Of a stretch of DNA of 6,974 nucleotides, positions 1 through 6,123 are shown in pieces. Source of the DNA: an uncultured Pseudoflavonifractor sp. (GTDB taxonomy: Bacteria > Bacillota > Clostridia > Oscillospirales > Oscillospiraceae); assembly GCA_947383685.1 (NCBI GenBank), contig CANDEE010000072.1, forward strand, positions 1-6,974, in the 5' to 3' direction. The position numbers and the translations under genes are program-made. How positions within the stretch are numbered: the first letter of the stretch is position 1; every line of letters begins with the position of its first letter. The notes below the pieces were generated by a model. The model did not search any database, had not been told where the DNA came from, and worked only from the letters and a program-made list of their open reading frames with translations.

Positions 1-677
1 CCCCGGCCCACATACCGCTTGGCGATGGACACCACCAGCCGCAGATTAGCCTCCGCCAGCCGCTGCTTGGCCCTCTCTCCGGCCCTGACGGCCTTCTCCA
101 GCTCCTTCCGGGTCTCCTCGTCCAGATCGCCGCCCGACTCCTCCAGGGTGGCGGCAGCCTCCGCGCCCAGCCCCATGGTCTGGGCCAGGGCAATTTCCTC
201 CTCACTGGTGAGCAGGTCCACCTTGCCGATCTCCTTCAGGTACATCCGCACCGGGTCGTCCACGCCAAAGGTGTCCGCCAGAGCGTTGGGGTCCACCACT
301 TCCTCCTCCCCAACCTCCTCGGCTTCCTCCAGCTCCTCGGGAGGGGGCAGCAGGTCCTCCTCTGCCAAGTCGTCCAAATCGGGCAGCACATCCTCGTCCC
401 CGGCAGCGTCAATGCCCAGATTCTCCATAATATCATAGAGCTTGTCCATCTGGTCGCTCTCCAGGCTCAGCTCCTCCAGGACCTCCATCATCTCCACAGC
501 GGAGAGCTTGCCCTTCTTCTTTCCCTTATTGAGAAGCTCCGCCACCTTTTCCGCGCCGGGAACTCCCTCCAGCAGCTTCATCAGCTCGCTCTTTCCCGCC
601 TCCATCTGCTCCGCGGAAACCTGCGGTCCCTGTTCCTTTCCCTTCGGGGCGCTCTTTCCGTTTTTCTTCTCACTCAT
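1..677 (-). CDS. rpoD: Primary RNA polymerase sigma factor RpoD/SigA, N-terminal 225 residues (cut by window edge)
   Basis: This is the housekeeping sigma factor, which directs core RNA polymerase to -35/-10 promoters. The window holds the N-terminal 225 codons plus 2 bases; the gene continues past position 1. After a lysine-rich start, residues about 28-90 resemble sigma region 1.1 (GKKKGKLSAVEMMEVLEEL). Residues about 92-131 form a very acidic linker rich in D, E and P. Region 1.2 follows at about 140-156 (DDPVRMYLKEIGKVDLL). The start of region 2.1 is at about 207-225 (LAEANLRLVVSIAKRYVGR). These motifs are nearly invariant in SigA/RpoD, so the family call is firm. Compared with my memory of Bacillus subtilis SigA, the stretch between regions 1.2 and 2.1 (residues 167-205) is about 28 residues longer. 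The ATG start overlaps the dnaG stop by 4 nt, and GGAGG lies 7 nt upstream inside dnaG, which points to translational coupling. Regions 2.2 to 4 lie outside the window. Confidence 0.97.
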   Translation of the reverse strand, partial: MSEKKNGKSAPKGKEQGPQVSAEQMEAGKSELMKLLEGVPGAEKVAELLNKGKKKGKLSAVEMMEVLEELSLESDQMDKLYDIMENLGIDAAGDEDVLPDLDDLAEEDLLPPPEELEEAEEVGEEEVVDPNALADTFGVDDPVRMYLKEIGKVDLLTSEEEIALAQTMGLGAEAAATLEESGGDLDEETRKELEKAVRAGERAKQRLAEANLRLVVSIAKRYVGR

Positions 678-689
678 GCTCCATCCTCC
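674..689 (-). promoter_or_regulatory. dnaG/rpoD ATGA overlap with the rpoD Shine-Dalgarno inside dnaG
   Basis: The sequence ATGA at 677-674 holds both the rpoD start (ATG 677-675) and the dnaG stop (TGA 676-674). GGAGG at 689-685 is 7 nt before the ATG and is part of the last dnaG codons (encoding MEDGA). A ribosome finishing dnaG sits directly over the rpoD initiation site, so rpoD translation is probably at least partly coupled to dnaG translation. The overlap and motif are visible; the coupling is inferred. Confidence 0.85.
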
Positions 690-2458
690 ATTGTCGTTTT
701 TTCTCTTTTCTTCTTCCGCAGCTCCAGCAGCACATCGGAGCCCGTCGGCTCCTGCCGCTTTCTGTACTCAGACTGTATCGTCTCTATGTAGTCCTTCATA
801 GCCCGGCTGGCGTAGGCCATAGACTCCGGCTGCTCGGTAGCCTCCACCAGATGGCTCATCTCCTCCGCGGTAAAATCTCCCGCTAGGGGAGGGAGTTGAA
901 CGCCTAAATTTCTGTCGTGACGGTCCTTCAGAAGCCGAAACGCCTTCCCCAACAGCTGCGAGGAGAACTGCTCCGGCGCCACCTCCGCCAAGGAAAAGAG
1001 GGCCGGGTCCTTCAGCACCAACCGCAGCACGCCCTCCTCCGCCAGTCCGGAGCGAATATTGCTGTACCGCAGCTCTCTGGCCTTCGGCTGTCGGGAAACA
1101 GCGGGAGCCAAGCCCCGCCGTTCCTCCTTCTTCCGTGCCTGCCGGGCCTGTCCCTTCCTCCAACGCTCCACCTCCTGGGCAAAGGCGGAGCCGCTGATAC
1201 CCGCAGCCTGGGCGGCCTTGTTTCCATAGATCTCCCGCTCGATGGGGCTTTGAAGCCGCCCCACGGTCTCCACCGCCGAGCGGAGAAAGGCCATCCGTCC
1301 CTCGTCGGTAGACAGGTCCGAGCGCTGTAACAGGACGTCCAGCTTATAGTCGTTCTGCCCCGCCGAGCCGTTCAGACACCGCTCAAAGGCGGCCGGGCCA
1401 AACTTCTTTACAAAATCGTCCGGGTCCTGCTTCAGAGGCTTCCCATCCTCCCCAACCGCGTTGGGGAGCTGGAGGACCCGCACTGTCAGGGCCGCGTCCT
1501 TCAGGATTCCCAGCACCCGTTCCGTAGACTTTTTCCCCGCCTCATCATTGTCGTAGCAAAGCACCAGCTCCCTGGTGTACCGGGACAGGATGCGGGCGTG
1601 GTCGGCGGTGAGGGCGGTGCCCATCGTGGCCACCACGTTGTCAAAGCCCGCCTGGTGGAGCGTGATCACGTCAATATTGCCCTCCACCAAAATCAGATTG
1701 GGCCGCTTGGTGGCCTTGGCAAAGTTCAGGGCGTAAATCAGTTGGCTTTTCTTAAAACATACCGTATCGGGACTGTTGAGGTACTTTGCCCCCTCCAGCC
1801 CCGGCAAAATCCGGCTGGTGAAGCCCACCACGTCCCCCCGTACGTCAATGACAGGCAGCATAAGCCGGGAACGGAACTTGTCATACACGCCCCCGTTCTT
1901 CCCCGCCACGGCAAGGCCCGCGTCGATCAGCTCCATCTTGCTGAATCCGTTGGCGGTAAGCGCCTTGGTGAGAGCGTCCCACTCTCCCGGCGCCGCCCCC
2001 AGCCCGAACCGGGTGGCAAATTTGGGACTGATCTGCCGCTGGGCGATATACTCCCGTACGCCGGCCCCGCCGGGGGAACCTAAATAGCTGTAATAGAACC
2101 GGGCAGCCTCCTTATTGGCCTCCAAAACCCTGCGGTACTTCCGCCGCCCTTCGTCGCTGCCTCCGGTCTCCGGAACCTCCAGTCCCACCCGCTTCGCCAG
2201 GTGCCGGATAGCGTCCGGGTAGCTGAGGTGCTCCATCTCCATGACAAAGTTGATGACCCCGCCTCCCTTGCCGCAGCCAAAGCACTTGTAAATCTGCCTG
2301 TCCCGGGAAACGGAAAAGGAGGGCGTCTTTTCCGTGTGGAAGGGGCATAGCCCCCACATATTAGCGCCCTTGGCGGTGAGCGAGACATACTCCCCCACCA
2401 CATCGGCAATGTCGCTCCGGGCCACCAGCTCGTCAATAAACTGCTCGGGGATGGGCAT
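674..2458 (-). CDS. dnaG: DNA primase DnaG
   Basis: DnaG makes the short RNA primers for chromosomal replication and works with the DnaB/DnaC-type replicative helicase. The protein is 594 aa, normal for the family. A CHC2 zinc finger lies at C38, H41, C59 and C62 (CPFH...CFGC). The RNA-polymerase/TOPRIM core spans roughly residues 125-370. Its metal-binding acidic residues appear at E259 (LVEGNIDVI), D303 and D305 (CYDNDEAG), and D345/D347 (DPDD). A basic linker (about 430-465) leads to the C-terminal helicase-interaction region (about 465-594). I chose ATG 2458 because AAGGAGG lies 8 nt before it and MPIPEQFIDEL matches the usual family start; an in-frame ATG at 2488 would add ten atypical residues and include the Shine-Dalgarno. 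The gene lies 71 nt after dgt and overlaps rpoD by 4 nt. One oddity is N261, where the TOPRIM glutamate motif usually has an aromatic residue (VEGYxDV). Confidence 0.98.
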   Translation of the reverse strand: MPIPEQFIDELVARSDIADVVGEYVSLTAKGANMWGLCPFHTEKTPSFSVSRDRQIYKCFGCGKGGGVINFVMEMEHLSYPDAIRHLAKRVGLEVPETGGSDEGRRKYRRVLEANKEAARFYYSYLGSPGGAGVREYIAQRQISPKFATRFGLGAAPGEWDALTKALTANGFSKMELIDAGLAVAGKNGGVYDKFRSRLMLPVIDVRGDVVGFTSRILPGLEGAKYLNSPDTVCFKKSQLIYALNFAKATKRPNLILVEGNIDVITLHQAGFDNVVATMGTALTADHARILSRYTRELVLCYDNDEAGKKSTERVLGILKDAALTVRVLQLPNAVGEDGKPLKQDPDDFVKKFGPAAFERCLNGSAGQNDYKLDVLLQRSDLSTDEGRMAFLRSAVETVGRLQSPIEREIYGNKAAQAAGISGSAFAQEVERWRKGQARQARKKEERRGLAPAVSRQPKARELRYSNIRSGLAEEGVLRLVLKDPALFSLAEVAPEQFSSQLLGKAFRLLKDRHDRNLGVQLPPLAGDFTAEEMSHLVEATEQPESMAYASRAMKDYIETIQSEYRKRQEPTGSDVLLELRKKKREKTTMEDGA

Positions 2459-2466
2459 ACTCCTTC

Positions 2467-2473
2467 CCTCCTT
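2467..2473 (-). promoter_or_regulatory. Shine-Dalgarno of dnaG that sets its start
   Basis: AAGGAGG is read at 2473-2467, 8 nt before ATG 2458. A second, weaker GGAG lies closer to the start (2463-2460). This placement supports the internal ATG rather than the upstream in-frame ATG at 2488, which has no comparable motif at the right distance. Confidence 0.8.
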
Positions 2474-2493
2474 CCCTATGGTTTCCAAAATGT

Positions 2494-2525
2494 GACACGG
2501 TCATACCTTTTTTCCTGACCCCGTC
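2494..2525 (-). promoter_or_regulatory. Imperfect hairpin in the dgt-dnaG gap
   Basis: In the transcript, GACGGGGTCA (2525-2516) can pair with TGACCGTGTC (2503-2494). Nine of ten positions pair, including one G-U wobble, with one G-G mismatch; the 12-nt loop is purine-rich. It starts 4 nt after the dgt stop and lies about 20 nt before the dnaG Shine-Dalgarno. No T-run follows, so it does not look like an intrinsic terminator. An RNA processing or mRNA stability element is possible. The pairing is visible; any role is inferred. Confidence 0.4.
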
Positions 2526-2529
2526 TGGC

Positions 2530-3534
2530 CTACATAACTGTCCACGCCTTGGGGATAAACAATTCCTGATACCGTTCCACCGCATAGGCGTCGGTCATGC
2601 CGGCAATGTAGTCGCACACCGCCCGCTCTTTTCCCTCTGCCTCCCGAATGTCCTGATACTCCTGGGGGAGCCGGTCCAAATGGTCCAGATAATGCTCAAA
2701 CAGGCGGCGGATCAGCTCCTGGGCCTTACCCTCCTCCCCCTTTGCCACGGGGTTGAGATACACCGACTCAAACATGAACTCCCGCAGCAGGCTCATCGCG
2801 GCCTTTTTCTCCGCCGACTGAAGAATATCTCCCTTTCCCCTGCTGGTTTCAATAATGTCACTGACCAGGGTATTGATCCGCTGGGAGTGGCTCATACCCA
2901 GCACCTGCCCCACCTGGGCGGGGATGTCCAGGGGATAAATGACCCCGCCCCGCAGGGCGTCGTCGATGTCGGCGGAGAGATAAGCGATCTTGTCCGCGAT
3001 GCGGACCGCCCTTCCCTCCATGGTCTCAGCCTGCTCCCCACCGGAATGGCACAGGATGCCCCGGCGGACCTCATAGGTGAGGTTCAGCCCCTCTCCCCCG
3101 TTCTCCAGCCGGTCCGCTACCCGCAGAGACTGCTCATAGTGGCGGAACCCCCCCGGCATAATTTCATTGAGCAGCCGCTCTCCGGCGTGACCAAAGGGAG
3201 TATGCCCCAAATCGTGCCCCAGGGCGGCGGCTTCCGCCAGGTCCTCGTTCAGTCCCAGTCCCCGGGAAATCGTCCGGGCCACCCGGACCACCTCCAGGGT
3301 GTGGGTCATCCGGGTGCGGTAGTGGTCCCCCTGGGGGCGCAAAAACACCTGGGTCTTGTGCTTCAGGCGGCGGAATGCCTTGCAGTGGACAATGCGGTCC
3401 GTGTCCCGCTGGAAGCAGGTCCGCACCGGGCACGGCTCCTCCGGCCTCTCCCGTCCCTTTGATTGGGACGACAGGCAGGCCAGGGGCGAAAGGTCCATCT
3501 CCTCCCGCCGTTCCAGTTCCTCCCGAACGCTCAT
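2530..3534 (-). CDS. dgt: Deoxyguanosinetriphosphate triphosphohydrolase-like protein (HD-domain dNTPase)
   Basis: This enzyme family hydrolyses dGTP or other dNTPs to the deoxynucleoside and triphosphate and is thought to adjust the dNTP pool. The protein is 334 aa, matching the short dGTPase-like clade rather than the ~500-aa E. coli Dgt. The N-terminal signature CKAFRRLKHKTQVF is at about 51-64. The HD metal site is readable as H78 (MTHTLEV), H107-D108 (ALGHDLGHTPFGH) and D181 (RIADKIAYL). H111 and H116 in the HD loop are also conserved. The ATG at 3534 has GGGGAG 6 nt upstream; the in-frame extension to a TTG at 3594 adds residues that do not look like the family and would cover that Shine-Dalgarno. 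It stands first in a dgt-dnaG-rpoD order, so its expression is probably tied to replication and growth genes. The substrate preference of the short clade cannot be told from sequence. Confidence 0.95.
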   Translation of the reverse strand: MSVREELERREEMDLSPLACLSSQSKGRERPEEPCPVRTCFQRDTDRIVHCKAFRRLKHKTQVFLRPQGDHYRTRMTHTLEVVRVARTISRGLGLNEDLAEAAALGHDLGHTPFGHAGERLLNEIMPGGFRHYEQSLRVADRLENGGEGLNLTYEVRRGILCHSGGEQAETMEGRAVRIADKIAYLSADIDDALRGGVIYPLDIPAQVGQVLGMSHSQRINTLVSDIIETSRGKGDILQSAEKKAAMSLLREFMFESVYLNPVAKGEEGKAQELIRRLFEHYLDHLDRLPQEYQDIREAEGKERAVCDYIAGMTDAYAVERYQELFIPKAWTVM

Positions 3535-3540
3535 GGCAGA

Positions 3541-3546
3541 CTCCCC
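3541..3546 (-). promoter_or_regulatory. Shine-Dalgarno of dgt
   Basis: GGGGAG is read at 3546-3541, 6 nt before ATG 3534. It fixes the chosen start against the longer reading frame, which opens at a TTG. Confidence 0.65.
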
Positions 3547-3573
3547 TTTCCCGGCGAATTTCCTTCCATATGT

Positions 3574-3579
3574 CTTATA
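3574..3579 (-). promoter_or_regulatory. Tentative -10 element for dgt-dnaG-rpoD
   Basis: The AT-rich stretch between yigZ and dgt holds TATAAG at 3579-3574, about 40 nt before the dgt start, which is a sensible position for a -10 box. No good -35 hexamer is visible 16-18 nt upstream, and there is no extended -10 TG. This is the only reasonable sigma-A candidate I see in the gap, and it is weak. Confidence 0.25.
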
Positions 3580-3622
3580 CGACGTGAAAAGCAAAAATCC
3601 TCTTTTTTGAGAAAAATCTTTG

Positions 3623-3663
3623 AAAAAAAGCGGCCCCCGGCCTTATGTCCTGGGCACCGCCTT
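3623..3663 (-). terminator. Candidate intrinsic terminator after yigZ
   Basis: In the transcript, AAGGCGGTGCCC (3663-3652) can pair with GGGGGCCGCTTT (3638-3627). The stem has wobble pairs and one G-G mismatch, and a 13-nt loop. The arm runs into a 7-T run (3629-3623). A smaller alternative hairpin (GGCC-GGG-GGCC) sits directly before the same T-run. The 5' arm lies inside the last yigZ codons and the loop contains its TAA stop. It probably separates the hflX-yigZ unit from dgt-dnaG-rpoD, at least partly. Confidence 0.55.
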
Positions 3664-4272
3664 CCATTGTATCCCCCCGGTCCTGGGAACCATTTCCCCG
3701 GCGGACAGCTCCCCCAGCCGCTGGGCAAACGTCTCCTCTGCCCCTTGGGGCAGTAAGGCCCGGAAGGTGATCTCCGCCCCAAATCCATGCTCGCCCTCCA
3801 CCCCATTCAGGGCAGGCAGCTCCAGCTTCACCCGCTCAAAAAGGGCATAGGGGCATTGGCACTCCACCACGACCCAGGGCCGCACCACCGACACCCCGGC
3901 AGCGTCCAGCGCGTCCTTCGCGCTGCGCCCGTAGGCCCGTGTCAGTCCCCCGGCCCCCAGCAGGATTCCGCCGAAATACCGGGTCACCACGCAGCAGACA
4001 TTCTCAATGTTCTCCTTCTGGAATACCCCCAGCATGGGCTGGCCCGCCGTACCCTGAGGCTCCCCATCGTCAGAATACCGCACCACGCCCCCTTGGCGGA
4101 GGATATAGCACCAGCAGTTGTGCCGGGCGTCGTGATACCGCTTTTTCATGGCCTCGATGCAGCCCCGGGCCTCCTCCTCGGTCCTCACCGGCCAAACGTG
4201 CCCGATGAACCGGGACCGCTTTTCGGTGAACTCTGTCTCCGATGGGGCGGTAGGGATGTAATATTCGCTCAT
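3643..4272 (-). CDS. yigZ: YigZ/YvyE (IMPACT) family protein
   Basis: This protein belongs to the conserved YigZ/IMPACT family (UPF0029 N-terminal domain plus DUF1949 C-terminal domain). The exact bacterial function is not settled; eukaryotic IMPACT is linked to translational control through GCN1. It has 209 aa, the normal bacterial size. Family motifs are clear: KRSRFIGH at 18-25, YHDARHNCWCY at 46-56, SDDGEPQGTAGQPML at 67-81, and VVTRYFGGILLGAGGLTRAYG split across about 95-115. The C-terminal domain covers about 135-195. I chose ATG 4272 because MSEYYIPT fits the family start, while longer in-frame starts run into the upstream gene. The ATG overlaps the acetyltransferase stop as ATGA. AGAGGAG lies 11 nt upstream, a rather long spacing that fits re-initiation from the preceding gene. 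A terminator-like hairpin overlaps its 3' end. Confidence 0.95.
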   Translation of the reverse strand: MSEYYIPTAPSETEFTEKRSRFIGHVWPVRTEEEARGCIEAMKKRYHDARHNCWCYILRQGGVVRYSDDGEPQGTAGQPMLGVFQKENIENVCCVVTRYFGGILLGAGGLTRAYGRSAKDALDAAGVSVVRPWVVVECQCPYALFERVKLELPALNGVEGEHGFGAEITFRALLPQGAEETFAQRLGELSAGEMVPRTGGIQWKAVPRT

Positions 4273-4799
4273 AGGCTTCGCCACTCCTCTTTTGTCAGGG
4301 CATAGTGAAGCTCGGTACGCTCCTCCCTCATCAGCTCCACCCAGGCTGTTTCGGTAAATCGGTAAAGGAACCCGCACTTCTCCACCACCCGGCGGGATTT
4401 GTGGTTAAAATCATAGTGCCCGCACCAGATGGTTTGAAGGGCCAGTTCCTCAAACCCATACCGCAAAAGCTCCCGTACCGCCTCGGGCATAAGCCCCCGG
4501 CCCCAAAATTCAGGATTCAGGGCGTAGCCGATCTCGTCGTCCGGGCCAGGCAGAAGGGTCTGATGGCGGTCCACAAAGCCCGCTGAGCCGATGACCTTCC
4601 CGGAGGGCTTGTCCACCATGGCAAAGGTGTTGGGAGCGGAAAAAACGGTGGCGATGATTTCCCGGCTCTCCTCCACATCCTTATGGGGCGGCCACCCGGC
4701 GGCAGGTCCCACCCGGGGGTCTCTTGCGTACTCATATAGATCGGAGGCATCCGCCTTCGTAAAAGGCCGCAAAACCAGCCGTTCCGTCTCCAACATCAT
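4269..4799 (-). CDS. GNAT family N-acetyltransferase (RimJ/RimL type)
   Basis: This is a 176-aa GCN5-related acetyltransferase that would use acetyl-CoA to acetylate an amine; the substrate is unknown. The N-terminus LETERLVLRPFTKADASDLYEY (split over residues 3-24) is typical of the RimJ/RimL-like GNAT_3 group. The acetyl-CoA loop is at residues 98-106 (FWGRGLMPEA), after the strand EIGYALNPE. The late conserved segment N132-x-x-S-R-R-V-V-E-K-C-G-F is also present. RimJ/RimL enzymes modify ribosomal protein N-termini, but many members of this group do other things, so no substrate is assigned. Two tandem ATGs (4799 and 4796) are possible starts. GGGAGG lies 6 nt before the first and 9 nt before the second, inside the hflX end. 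The gene starts 1 nt after the hflX stop and overlaps yigZ by 4 nt, so it is part of one coupled operon. Confidence 0.92.
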   Translation of the reverse strand: MMLETERLVLRPFTKADASDLYEYARDPRVGPAAGWPPHKDVEESREIIATVFSAPNTFAMVDKPSGKVIGSAGFVDRHQTLLPGPDDEIGYALNPEFWGRGLMPEAVRELLRYGFEELALQTIWCGHYDFNHKSRRVVEKCGFLYRFTETAWVELMREERTELHYALTKEEWRSL

Positions 4800-4800
4800 G

Positions 4801-6096
4801 TCAATCCTCCCAAAACTCCCTCTCTGGTCTCCATCCCTCGGTGACGAACTCCCGTACCCGGCCCAAAACCTTGGGCGGGCAGGATACCTCCACCTCAATT
4901 TTCTCACCATACTCCACCGACTGCACCTTAGCCTCCCGGTAGAGCATATCCACCAGCCCTCCCTGGTCATAGGGCAGGGCCAGCTTTACCCGCAGCGTCC
5001 CCTGATCCAGCCGCGCCCTCAGCTTGTCCAGCAGAAGGCCGACCCCCTCCCCCGTCCGGGCGGAAAGGGCCACCACGTCCTCCCCATGGGGCAGGATTTC
5101 CCCATCCAGAAGATCGCACTTGTTGAATACGTCAATACGGGGGGTCCCGTTGGCGTTCAATTCGGTGATAAGCCGCTCCACCACCTGGGCCTGCTCCTGC
5201 CACTGGGGATCGGAAACATCGATAACATGAAGCAGAAGGTCGGCGTATTCCAGCTCCTCCAGCGTAGCCTTGAAGGCCTCCACCAGATGGTGAGGCAGCT
5301 TGGAGATAAATCCCACCGTGTCGGAGATGAGCACCGTGCAGGTGTCGGACAGTGCCAGCGTCCGGGTAGTGGTGTCCAGCGTATCAAAAAGCCGGTCGTT
5401 GGCGGGAATACCCGCCCCTGTCAGGTGGTTCAGGAGGGTAGATTTCCCCGCGTTGGTGTACCCCACAATGGCCACCACCGGGACCTCATTTTTCTCCCGC
5501 CTTTGCCGCTGGGTAGCCCGGATGCGCCGAACCTCCTTCAATTCCTCCTCCAGCTTGGTGATCTTCTTGCGGATGATCCGCCGGTCTGTCTCCAACTGGG
5601 TCTCGCCGGGGCCGCGGGTACCGATGGCTCCCTCCTGCCGCTCCAGGTGGCTCCACATACTGGTGAGCCGGGGCAGCAGATATTTATACTGGGCCAGCTC
5701 CACCTGCAGCCGTCCCTCGCTGGTTCGGGCACGCTGGGCAAAAATGTCCAGAATAAGGGCCGAGCGGTCCAGCACCTGCACCCCCAGCGCCTCGGTCAGC
5801 ACCCGCTGCTGGGAGGGTGAAAGGTCGTTGTCAAAGACCGCCAGATCGGCTCCGGCAGCCTCGCAGAGCTGCTTCAGCTCCTCCACCTTCCCCTCCCCCA
5901 GAAAGGTCCGGGGGTCGGGGGTAGGCTTATTCTGAAGGATGGTGCCCACGCAGGAGCCCCCCGCAGTCTCCAAAAGAGCCTCCAGCTCCTCCAGAGATTC
6001 CTCGGTGGCATTCTGCTCCCGGTTCAGAGCAGGGGAATTGAGCCCCGCCAGCACCGCCCGGTTGATTTTGTGCTCGTCAAAGGTTTTCTCGAACAT
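4801..6096 (-). CDS. hflX: GTPase HflX, ribosome-associated
   Basis: HflX is a P-loop GTPase that binds the large ribosomal subunit and, in studied bacteria, splits stalled or hibernating 70S ribosomes under stress. The protein is 431 aa. The HflX N-terminal domain carries GEGKVEEL (67-74), FDNDLSPSQQRVL (88-100), LDRSALILDIFAQRARTSEG (109-128) and GAIGTRGPGETQLETDRR (157-173). A charged coiled-coil-like linker follows (about 170-205). The G domain has G1 GYTNAGKST (212-220), G2 threonines (242-244), G3 DTVGF (259-263), G4 NKCD (325-328) and G5 SAR (345-347). All catalytic motifs look intact. A C-terminal domain of about 60 residues ends the protein. I chose ATG 6096, with GGAGG only 4 nt upstream; an in-frame TTG at 6114 would add six residues (MPHGGT) and is the alternative. 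The acetyltransferase gene follows after 1 nt. Confidence 0.97.
   Translation of the reverse strand: MFEKTFDEHKINRAVLAGLNSPALNREQNATEESLEELEALLETAGGSCVGTILQNKPTPDPRTFLGEGKVEELKQLCEAAGADLAVFDNDLSPSQQRVLTEALGVQVLDRSALILDIFAQRARTSEGRLQVELAQYKYLLPRLTSMWSHLERQEGAIGTRGPGETQLETDRRIIRKKITKLEEELKEVRRIRATQRQRREKNEVPVVAIVGYTNAGKSTLLNHLTGAGIPANDRLFDTLDTTTRTLALSDTCTVLISDTVGFISKLPHHLVEAFKATLEELEYADLLLHVIDVSDPQWQEQAQVVERLITELNANGTPRIDVFNKCDLLDGEILPHGEDVVALSARTGEGVGLLLDKLRARLDQGTLRVKLALPYDQGGLVDMLYREAKVQSVEYGEKIEVEVSCPPKVLGRVREFVTEGWRPEREFWED
4806..4811 (-). promoter_or_regulatory. Shine-Dalgarno of the GNAT gene, inside hflX
   Basis: GGGAGG is read at 4811-4806 within the last hflX codons (encoding WED). 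It is 6 nt from ATG 4799 and 9 nt from ATG 4796, so either tandem ATG could be used. The site places initiation directly at the hflX stop codon. Confidence 0.7.
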
Positions 6097-6100
6097 AGTT

Positions 6101-6105
6101 CCTCC
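6101..6105 (-). promoter_or_regulatory. Close-spaced Shine-Dalgarno of hflX
   Basis: GGAGG at 6105-6101 is separated from ATG 6096 by only AACT (4 nt), shorter than the spacing of the neighbouring genes (6-11 nt). It still favours the ATG over the TTG at 6114. The short spacing may lower initiation. Confidence 0.6.
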
Positions 6106-6107
6106 GT

Positions 6108-6122
6108 GGGGCAAACCGCCCC
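6108..6122 (-). promoter_or_regulatory. Small perfect hairpin just before the hflX Shine-Dalgarno
   Basis: In the transcript, GGGGC (6122-6118) pairs perfectly with GCCCC (6112-6108) around a 5-nt loop GGTTT. It begins one base after the stop codon of the flavin reductase gene and ends 2 nt before GGAGG of hflX. No T-run follows, so it is not a terminator. It may influence translation or processing between the two genes. Confidence 0.5.
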
Positions 6123-6123
6123 T

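Noticed and set aside
301..360. Short CTCC-rich repeats near the left end
   Set aside because: They reflect runs of GAG/GAA codons in the acidic linker of RpoD, not an independent repeat element.
19..801. Two serine-rich plus-strand frames opposite rpoD and the end of dnaG
   Set aside because: The serine-rich composition is the reverse complement of GAG/GAA-rich acidic coding in rpoD; the rpoD frame has invariant sigma motifs.
1598..2083. Plus-strand frames of 161 and 103 codons opposite dnaG
   Set aside because: They are shadows of the dnaG reading frame, with no recognisable product.
2680..3462. A 260-codon plus-strand frame opposite dgt
   Set aside because: It mirrors the dgt coding frame and shows no domain signature; dgt has all its HD-motif residues on the minus strand.
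4273..4377. N-terminal extension of yigZ by 35 residues
   Set aside because: It overlaps the acetyltransferase gene in another frame and does not match the family; MSEYYIPT at 4272 does.
4800..4970. N-terminal extension of the GNAT protein by 57 residues
   Set aside because: It lies wholly within hflX in another frame, does not resemble GNAT proteins, and a good Shine-Dalgarno precedes ATG 4799.
4591..5820. A 409-codon open frame on the plus strand opposite hflX and the GNAT gene
   Set aside because: It is antisense to two genes with clear family motifs, its translation shows no recognisable domain, and long antisense frames are common in GC-rich coding DNA.
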